Under the pieces are notes generated by a model that saw nothing but the letters and a program-made list of their open reading frames with translations, was not told the DNA's origin and searched no databases. From CAZBQG01 sp964493945 (lineage in GTDB: Bacteria > Pseudomonadota > Alphaproteobacteria > Rhodospirillales > UBA2165), in the NCBI GenBank assembly GCA_964493945.1, contig CAZBQG010000046.1:1-20690 (forward strand): a stretch of DNA of 20,690 nt, in the 5' to 3' direction. Below are positions 15,861 through 20,690 of this stretch, one piece after another (the stretch's first letter is position 1; the number at the start of each line of letters is the position of its first letter). Made by a program: the position numbers and the translations under genes.

Positions 15861-18008
15861 TCAACCACGGGCGCGTTCCACGGAACAAATTACCGGCGTC
15901 GCGCGTAGGGCGGCAACGATATTTGTCATATGTTTCAGGTCGCGCACCTCCACGTCGATCATCAAATCGAAGAAATCCGTGCTCCGCCTGGTGATCTTCA
16001 GGTTGGAGATATTGGCGCCATTTTTAGCAATCACGGTCGACAGGGCGCCCAGGCTGCCCGGCTCATTGATGACCACCAGTTTTATGCGGCTCACATGGAC
16101 GTCACGGGATGCAGCACCCGCCTCCCAGGCCAGATCGACCCAGCGTTCGGGCGCATCGGTGAATTCGGCCAGATTCTCGCAATCAATGGTATGGATGTTC
16201 ATACCCCGGCCCTTGCTGATGATGCCGACGATGCGATCCCCCGGCAGGGCGTGGCAGCAACTGGCGAAATGAACCGCCATGCCGGCAATCAGCCCGGAGA
16301 TCGGCAGGGCATCGCCATTGGGGACGGAGGTGGGGACGGAAGAAGGATCAGGGGGCAGTATGCCGGGGCCGTCTTTTTCCTGCTTGGAGCCCGGGAAGAC
16401 CGCCTCCAGCACCTGGCGCCCGGTGATATGCCCAGAGCCCACTTCGGCCCAGATATCCGACGCAGAACTTGCGGAGAAAACCGACAATACGTCATCCAGT
16501 GCGCTGTTCGAATATTCATATCCGGCCTGGGTAAAACTGCGCTGGATGATAGATTTTCCCAGATTGGCGTATTCTTCCAATTGGCGCAGGCGGACAACCC
16601 GGCGGATGCGCGCCCGGGCCTTGCCGGTGACTACGAAACTTTCCCATGTGGGCGACGGGGTTTGGGCCTTGGACGTGATGATCTCCACCTGATCACCGTT
16701 TTGCAGCTCGGTGCGGAGCGGCATGATCTTTCCGTTGATGCGGGTCCCGACACAGATATCGCCCACCTCGGAATGCACCGCATAGGCGAAATCCACCGGC
16801 GTGGCGCCCAAGGGAAGCGCGATCACGTCGCCTTTGGGAGAGAAACAGAACACCTGATCTGAAAACATTTCCAGCTTGGTATGTTCCAGGAAGTCCTCCG
16901 GATTGGCTGCATGTTCCAGAATGTCCAAAAGCTCGCGTAGCCAGCGGTATTGCCGTCCGTCGGTCTTCTCTATCATCTGCTTGTAGCGCCAATGGGCGGC
17001 AACACCGAAATCGGCTATTTCGTGCATGGCACGGGTTCGGATCTGAATTTCCACGCGCTGGTTTTCGGGCCCGATGATGGAGGTGTGCAGGGATTGATAA
17101 CCGTTGGGTTTGGGCGTGCTTATATAATCCTTGAAGCGCTCTGGCACCACCGGATAGGCCTGATGAAAGGCGCCAAGCGCTTGATAACATTCATCGATTT
17201 CGTCGACGATTACACGGAAAGCGATGATGTCGGAAAGCTGTTCGAAGGAGATGTTCTTGCGCCGCGTCTTGGTCCAGATGGAATAGGGCCTCTTTTCCCG
17301 CCCCTGAACCTCGGCCACAATTGATTTTTCCGCCAGACCGCGCTTCAGTTCCTCTTCGGTGCGCCCGATCAGGTCCGTATCCTTTTCGCGCAGGAAGCTA
17401 AGCCTGGCCAGGATCGAATCCCTGGCATCCCGATCCAACTCCTGGAAGGACAGATCCTCCAATTCGTTTTTCATCTCCTGCATGCCGATGCGCTCGGCCA
17501 GGGGGGCATAAATCTCCATGGTCTCGAGCGCCGTGGCCCGGCGGTTTTGTTCATTGTCGATGAAATGCAGCGTGCGCATATTGTGCAGCCGGTCGGCCAG
17601 CTTGACCAACAGGACGCGGATATCCTCGGACATGGCCAGGACCAGCTTGCGGAAATTCTCGGCCTGGCTGGCGCCTTCGCTCTGCAATTCGATCTGGGCC
17701 AGTTTGGTGACCCCTTCCACCAGTTGGGTGATGGCACTGCCGAATTGCTGGGTGATATCCTCACTGATCGCTTCCGTATCCTCGATGGTGTCGTGGAGAA
17801 GTGCTGTGACGATGCTGTCACAGTCCAGCTTGTAATCGGCCAAAATGGCGGCGACTTCCAGGGGATGGGAAAAATAAGGATCACCCGAGGCCCGCTTTTG
17901 CGACCCATGGGCCTTCATGGCGAAAACATATGCGCGGTTCAGCGCATCCTCATTGACCGTCTGATCATAGGATTTAACCCGCTCGACCAGTTCAAATTGC
18001 CTGATCAT
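15861..18008 (-). CDS. rsh: Rsh, bifunctional (p)ppGpp synthetase/hydrolase
   Basis: The 715-residue RelA/SpoT homologue makes and degrades the alarmone (p)ppGpp. The N-terminal HD hydrolase domain has R39, H48 and the HD pair at 72-73 (LLHDTIED), plus LADRLHNMRTL. The synthetase domain has YSIWTKTRRKNISFEQLSDI and RFKDYISTPKPNGYQSLHTS. RFKD is the form seen in bifunctional enzymes rather than the EFDD of synthetase-only RelA. The TGS domain follows (IALPLGATPVDFAYAVHSEV), then the Cys/His region HFASCCHALPGDRIVGII and a C-terminal ACT domain. With catalytic residues of both halves present it is probably active in both directions. It follows rpoZ after 48 bases. SpoT and Rel are alternative names. 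Confidence 0.95.
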   Translation of the reverse strand: MIRQFELVERVKSYDQTVNEDALNRAYVFAMKAHGSQKRASGDPYFSHPLEVAAILADYKLDCDSIVTALLHDTIEDTEAISEDITQQFGSAITQLVEGVTKLAQIELQSEGASQAENFRKLVLAMSEDIRVLLVKLADRLHNMRTLHFIDNEQNRRATALETMEIYAPLAERIGMQEMKNELEDLSFQELDRDARDSILARLSFLREKDTDLIGRTEEELKRGLAEKSIVAEVQGREKRPYSIWTKTRRKNISFEQLSDIIAFRVIVDEIDECYQALGAFHQAYPVVPERFKDYISTPKPNGYQSLHTSIIGPENQRVEIQIRTRAMHEIADFGVAAHWRYKQMIEKTDGRQYRWLRELLDILEHAANPEDFLEHTKLEMFSDQVFCFSPKGDVIALPLGATPVDFAYAVHSEVGDICVGTRINGKIMPLRTELQNGDQVEIITSKAQTPSPTWESFVVTGKARARIRRVVRLRQLEEYANLGKSIIQRSFTQAGYEYSNSALDDVLSVFSASSASDIWAEVGSGHITGRQVLEAVFPGSKQEKDGPGILPPDPSSVPTSVPNGDALPISGLIAGMAVHFASCCHALPGDRIVGIISKGRGMNIHTIDCENLAEFTDAPERWVDLAWEAGAASRDVHVSRIKLVVINEPGSLGALSTVIAKNGANISNLKITRRSTDFFDLMIDVEVRDLKHMTNIVAALRATPVICSVERARG

Positions 18009-18022
18009 GGCGCCTTGTCATG

Positions 18023-18042
18023 AGCGCCCGGTCAGGGGCGCT
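18023..18042. repeat. GC hairpin between rpoZ and rsh
   Basis: AGCGCCC (18023-18029) and GGGCGCT (18036-18042) form perfect 7-base arms with a 6-nt loop inside the 48-base gap between rpoZ and rsh. No T-run follows on the minus strand, so a processing or stabilising hairpin is more likely than a terminator. Confidence 0.4.
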
Positions 18043-18056
18043 TCTCCCAAGTAGGC

Positions 18057-18500
18057 TTATTCGCCCTCTTGGGCAGGGGGTTCAACATCGGTTTTCGGCC
18101 CGGCTTTCTCATCGAAACCGTCGAAGCCCTTAACTTCGGTCTCCTCGCCGGCCGCGCCATCAGGGACCGTCCCGCCATTGCCGGCGGCAGGTTCCAGGGC
18201 CTTGACGGTTTCACCGGTGAAATCATCGCCGATGAATTCCATATCCTCGTTTTCACCTTCAGGCTCGTCGGATTCGGGATGTTTTTGCAGGCCGCGGATA
18301 AGGTTTTCGTTAATTTGTTCCAGATCAATGGCTTCCTCGGCGATTTCGCGCAAGGCTACCACCGGGTTCTTATCATTGTCCCGGTCGACGGAAAGCTCGG
18401 CGCCCGATGAAATGCCGCGGGCGCGCTGGGCGGCTACCAAAACCAGTTTGAACCGGTTCTGGACTTTTTCAATGCAATCCTCAACGGTGACACGAGCCAT
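18057..18500 (-). CDS. rpoZ: RNA polymerase omega subunit
   Basis: The N-terminal ~70 residues match omega: MARVTVEDCIEKVQNRFKLV, then VAAQRARGISSG, then KNPVVALREIAEEAIDLE. Omega helps RNA polymerase assembly and, in some bacteria, forms part of a ppGpp site. Total length is 147; the last ~75 residues are a low-complexity acidic tail (DEPEGENEDMEF, DGFDEKAGPK), longer than E. coli omega (91 residues). GGAG lies about 9 bases upstream of ATG 18500. It is the first gene of the leftward train, ahead of rsh, a common alphaproteobacterial pairing. Confidence 0.93.
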   Translation of the reverse strand: MARVTVEDCIEKVQNRFKLVLVAAQRARGISSGAELSVDRDNDKNPVVALREIAEEAIDLEQINENLIRGLQKHPESDEPEGENEDMEFIGDDFTGETVKALEPAAGNGGTVPDGAAGEETEVKGFDGFDEKAGPKTDVEPPAQEGE

Positions 18501-18552
18501 CTATATCACTCCGATCTTTTTGATCTGAAAATTTAATATGCGGGGCACGGAA

Positions 18553-18580
18553 TATATAGGCCACATTATGGAAAACGCAA
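18553..18580 (-). promoter_or_regulatory. candidate promoter for the rpoZ-rsh operon
   Basis: On the minus strand TTGCGT (18580-18575) and TATATA (18558-18553) are 16 bases apart, in the 89-base gap between folK and rpoZ. This is the natural place for a promoter driving the train. Seen by eye only. Confidence 0.4.
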
Positions 18581-18589
18581 GCATTTCAC

Positions 18590-19078
18590 CTAAATTGGAT
18601 GAATTTGATCCCCGCCGGGCAAGGCCTGTAGAAGCTGAGTGGCCGTTTTGCCGATTACAGGATGGCGCCAATCGGGAGCGATTTCAACCAACGGGACAAG
18701 AACGAAGGCCCGCTCGGCCAGGCGCGGATGGGGCAAGGTAAGCTCTGAAAGTTGGATTACCCTCTGGTCACAGGCCAAAAGGTCCAAATCCAGGGTTCTT
18801 GGCGCATTGGGATAGGACCGCCGGCGTCCGAATTGATCTTCGATGTGGTGCAGCAGGGCCAAAAGATCAACGGGTCCCATATCCCAATCAAGTGCGGCGA
18901 CCCCATTGACATATTCCGGTTGGGCGGAAGGCGGCAGAGGGTCGGTGGCATACCAGCTGGAACAGGCCAGCAGGCCCCCCCCCCCTTTTACCAAGGCTTC
19001 CAGCGCCGCTTCCAGGGTCTGGCGGGGGGCGCCGAAGCTTGGGTTTGGCAAATTTGCGCCAAGTCCGATCAATATCAA
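18590..19078 (-). CDS. folK: HPPK, 6-hydroxymethyl-dihydropterin pyrophosphokinase
   Basis: HPPK transfers pyrophosphate from ATP to 6-hydroxymethyl-7,8-dihydropterin in folate synthesis. The product opens ILIGLGANLPNP. It carries the signature APRTLDLDLL with metal-binding D97 and D99, and ends with LPHPRLAERAFVLVPLVEIAP. I choose TTG 19078, 8 bases after GGAGG (19091-19087), giving 162 residues, the usual length. The frame is open to 19207 but that extension has no HPPK-like sequence. An 11-base G tract (forward C run 18975-18985) encodes KGGGG in a variable loop. It reads in the same direction as rpoZ but is separated by a likely promoter. Confidence 0.92.
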   Translation of the reverse strand: MILIGLGANLPNPSFGAPRQTLEAALEALVKGGGGLLACSSWYATDPLPPSAQPEYVNGVAALDWDMGPVDLLALLHHIEDQFGRRRSYPNAPRTLDLDLLACDQRVIQLSELTLPHPRLAERAFVLVPLVEIAPDWRHPVIGKTATQLLQALPGGDQIHPI

Positions 19079-19086
19079 AACCCATT

Positions 19087-19132
19087 CCTCCCACAAACTT
19101 AAGATTGGCCTCCCACAGCCTTGTGATTGGCC
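19087..19132 (-). repeat. 22-base tandem duplication carrying the folK ribosome-binding site
   Basis: Two adjacent 22-base units (19089-19110 and 19111-19132) match at 18 of 22 positions. On the minus strand each reads GGCCAATC...TGTGGGA, and each is followed by GG, so GGGAGG occurs twice. The copy nearer folK supplies the Shine-Dalgarno sequence that decides the TTG start. Confidence 0.6.
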
Positions 19133-19159
19133 AAACAAGGTGGTTTTAAGGTAGGCTTC

Positions 19160-19221
19160 AGTCCGTTGATAGAGATTACACTTTTCACTGTTTAAAAGCT
19201 TGATCAACCGACAAACGGACT
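19160..19221. promoter_or_regulatory. inverted repeat between folK and the NYN gene
   Basis: AGTCCGTT (19160-19167) is repeated inverted as AACGGACT (19214-19221). A nested GTTGAT / ATCAAC pair overlaps it (19165-19170 and 19203-19208). It lies in the divergent gap where both genes need promoters; TTGATC at 19200-19205 followed by TAATTT at 19222-19227 is a weak sigma-70-like pair for the rightward gene. It could be an operator for a dimeric regulator. Confidence 0.3.
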
Positions 19222-19255
19222 TAATTTAAAAGCGTGAGCTTTGAGGATTTAAAAA

Positions 19256-19870
19256 ATGAACTTTTTTGACGATGAACGTTTCGCCCTTTTTATCGATGGC
19301 GCAAATCTTTACGCGGCGTCGCGGGCCTTGGGTTTCGACATCGATTACAAATGCCTGCTGGATGTGTTCGACAAACAAGGCATTCTGGTCCGCGCCTTCT
19401 ATTACACGGCGCTGATCGAGGATCAGGAATATTCACCCATCCGCCCCTTGGTCGATTGGCTCGACTACAACGGCTACACCTTGGTCACCAAACCCACCAA
19501 GGAATTCACCGACGCCAGTGGACGCAGGAAAATAAAAGGAAATATGGATATCGAGCTGGCCGTCGACATGATGGAAATGCTCGAACATCTGGATCACGTG
19601 GTGCTGTTTTCGGGCGATGGCGATTTCCGCCGCCTGGCCGAAGCCGCCCAGCGCAAAGGCACCAGGGTGACGGTGGTCAGCACGGTCCGCTCCAAACCGC
19701 CCATGGTCGCCGATGAATTGCGCCGCCAGGCCGATTATTTCGTCGATCTTTGCGATTTGCAGTCCGAAATTGAACGCTCTCCCGGCCAAATGCCCCATCA
19801 TGACGACAGCCACCCACCCCATGGGAGCGAAGACGGGTTGCTGGCCTTGGAGGACGAAGAAATCCACTAA
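19256..19870 (+). CDS. NYN domain (LabA/DUF88) putative ribonuclease
   Basis: The 204-residue product has the PIN-like NYN fold signature. FIDGANLYAASRALG carries D14, GNMDIELAVDMMEML carries D98, and FSGDGDFRRLAEAAQ carries D121 and D123, forming the acidic metal centre of this family. NYN proteins are predicted RNases, and several LabA-type members have been linked to RNA turnover. The last 40 residues are His/Asp/Glu-rich and probably disordered. A GAGG ribosome-binding site lies upstream of ATG 19256. It diverges from folK and is followed after 40 bases by the glycosylase gene on the same strand. Substrate unknown; all expected acidic residues are present. Confidence 0.9.
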   Translation: MNFFDDERFALFIDGANLYAASRALGFDIDYKCLLDVFDKQGILVRAFYYTALIEDQEYSPIRPLVDWLDYNGYTLVTKPTKEFTDASGRRKIKGNMDIELAVDMMEMLEHLDHVVLFSGDGDFRRLAEAAQRKGTRVTVVSTVRSKPPMVADELRRQADYFVDLCDLQSEIERSPGQMPHHDDSHPPHGSEDGLLALEDEEIH

Positions 19871-19910
19871 AGGAGGGATCGGGCGCGGCTAATTGCGAAA
19901 AAACACATCC

Positions 19911-20537
19911 ATGGATGAGCCGGCGCCGGATTGCGCCAAATGCGCCAGACTTCTCGCCATGCGGTGGGAAAATATCTCACAATTTCCAGATTGGCATAAT
20001 GGCCCCGTGCCTTCCTTCGGGGATAAGGGGGCGGGGCTGCTGATCGTCGGGCTGGCGCCGGGCTTGAAGGGGGCGAACCGGACGGGGCGGCCGTTCACCG
20101 GTGATTACGCAGGCGATCTGCTTTATCCCACATTGTTGAAATTCGGCCATGCCCAAGGTGCTTACGGGGCGAGTGCCACGGATGGTTTGGGCCTGGTGAA
20201 TTGCCGCATTACCAACGCAGTCCGCTGCGTTCCTCCGCAAAACAAGGTGACCGGGGCGGAACGGAAAAACTGCCAGGCATTTTTAAGCTCTGAAATCCAG
20301 GCAATGGAGCGGCTCCGGGTGATCCTGGCACTCGGCACGGTTGCCCACGCCGCCGTTTTGGCAGCACTTGGCGAAAAAATCAGCGCCTATAAATTCAGCC
20401 ATGGCGCCTTGCACCCTCTCCCCGGCGGGCCGGTGTTGGCCGATAGCTATCATTGCTCGCGCTACAACACCAACACGGGCCGGCTAAGCACAGCTATGTT
20501 CGAGGATGTTTTTGCCAAAATTGGGGATTTAAAATAA
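19911..20537 (+). CDS. Family 5 (UdgB-like) uracil-DNA glycosylase
   Basis: The 208-residue product begins with CAKCARLLAMRW and GPVPSFGDKGAGLLIVGLAP. The motif GLAPGLKGANRTGRPFTGD (47-65) and the late motif SYHCSRYNTNTGRLS (179-193) mark family 5 glycosylases, which remove uracil and some other damaged bases from DNA. Cys8, Cys11, Cys106 and Cys121 are placed to bind a 4Fe-4S cluster. In the late motif, Cys stands where other members often have Pro or Val after His. ATG 19911 is chosen; TTG 19893 is the only other start before a stop and is 16 bases after AGGAGG (19871-19876). It is probably co-transcribed with the NYN gene. Confidence 0.92.
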   Translation: MDEPAPDCAKCARLLAMRWENISQFPDWHNGPVPSFGDKGAGLLIVGLAPGLKGANRTGRPFTGDYAGDLLYPTLLKFGHAQGAYGASATDGLGLVNCRITNAVRCVPPQNKVTGAERKNCQAFLSSEIQAMERLRVILALGTVAHAAVLAALGEKISAYKFSHGALHPLPGGPVLADSYHCSRYNTNTGRLSTAMFEDVFAKIGDLK

Positions 20538-20551
20538 CAACAAAAACTTGC

Positions 20552-20601
20552 CCTTAATTCCACTTTCCTTTATGAGGTTGCCTAAGAAAGTGGGATTAAG
20601 G
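20552..20601. repeat. long imperfect inverted repeat after the glycosylase gene
   Basis: CCTTAATTCCACTTTC (20552-20567) pairs with GAAAGTGGGATTAAGG (20586-20601) at 15 of 16 positions around an 18-nt loop. It begins 14 bases after the stop codon. No T-run follows on the plus strand; on the minus strand a TTTTTG run follows after a few bases. It may be a terminator working leftward or a small palindromic repeat. CTTTATGA recurs nearby. Bases 20602-20690 hold no gene that I recognise. Confidence 0.5.
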
Positions 20602-20690
20602 TAACTGAATCAACTTTCTTTATGATTTTTGTATTTGGTCGGCCCCCATTGAGTGGTCCAGGTTGAATGTTAGTGCATGACTGGCCTGTG

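Noticed and set aside
15930..16862. 310-codon plus-strand frame opposite rsh
   Set aside because: The minus-strand rsh has every domain expected; the opposite frame is composition-driven.
19079..19207. N-terminal extension of folK to 19207
   Set aside because: The 43 extra residues have no HPPK similarity, run through the duplicated ribosome-binding segment, and make the protein too long.
20602..20690. Edge of an insertion sequence at the right end
   Set aside because: No terminal repeat, target duplication or transposase frame is visible in the bases available.

Overview
The window carries alphaproteobacterial housekeeping DNA, moderately GC-rich. The arrangement rpoZ - rsh - pdxJ - acpS - lepB - rnc - era and the neighbouring recG / sdhE / mfd cluster are both typical of that class. 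A Rhodospirillales-like organism is my guess from gene order and protein style; nothing in the window fixes the genus.

Layout. From 74 to 3779, sdhE and mfd read leftward (succinate dehydrogenase flavinylation factor, then transcription-repair coupling factor). recG diverges from them at 3859-5940. A leftward pair follows: a stand-alone cyclic-nucleotide-binding protein (7132-6761) and a DUF502 membrane protein (6739-5918) whose end overlaps the end of recG. A NUDIX hydrolase reads rightward at 7279-7731.

From 7732 to 10405 there is about 2.7 kb of decayed sequence with no intact gene. It holds a TctC/Bug-type solute-binding pseudogene with several single-base lesions, three copies of a roughly 150-210 bp repeat that each carry a terminator-like hairpin, a degenerate array of TGACCC-type units, a G-rich hairpin, and a short C-terminal gene remnant on the minus strand. 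This is the only part of the window that is not explained by known genes.

From 18500 down to 10406 there is a long leftward gene train, probably one or two operons: rpoZ, rsh (spoT/relA), a DUF2062 membrane protein, pdxJ, acpS, a GT4-like glycosyltransferase, lepB, rnc and era. Several junctions overlap by start/stop codons (DUF2062/pdxJ, acpS/glycosyltransferase, lepB/rnc, rnc/era). The train joins the stringent response, cofactor and lipid-carrier maturation, protein export and ribosome maturation. The glycosyltransferase is the unusual member. folK lies upstream on the same strand and probably uses a TTG start; it contains an 11-base G tract.

At 19256-20537 two rightward genes lie diverged from folK: a NYN/LabA-type nuclease-fold protein and a family-5 (UdgB-like) iron-sulfur uracil-DNA glycosylase. 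The window ends in non-coding sequence with a long imperfect inverted repeat. I found no tRNA, rRNA, CRISPR array, phage or intact insertion sequence. I did not find a convincing new multi-gene system; the repeat family and the decayed zone are the best leads.
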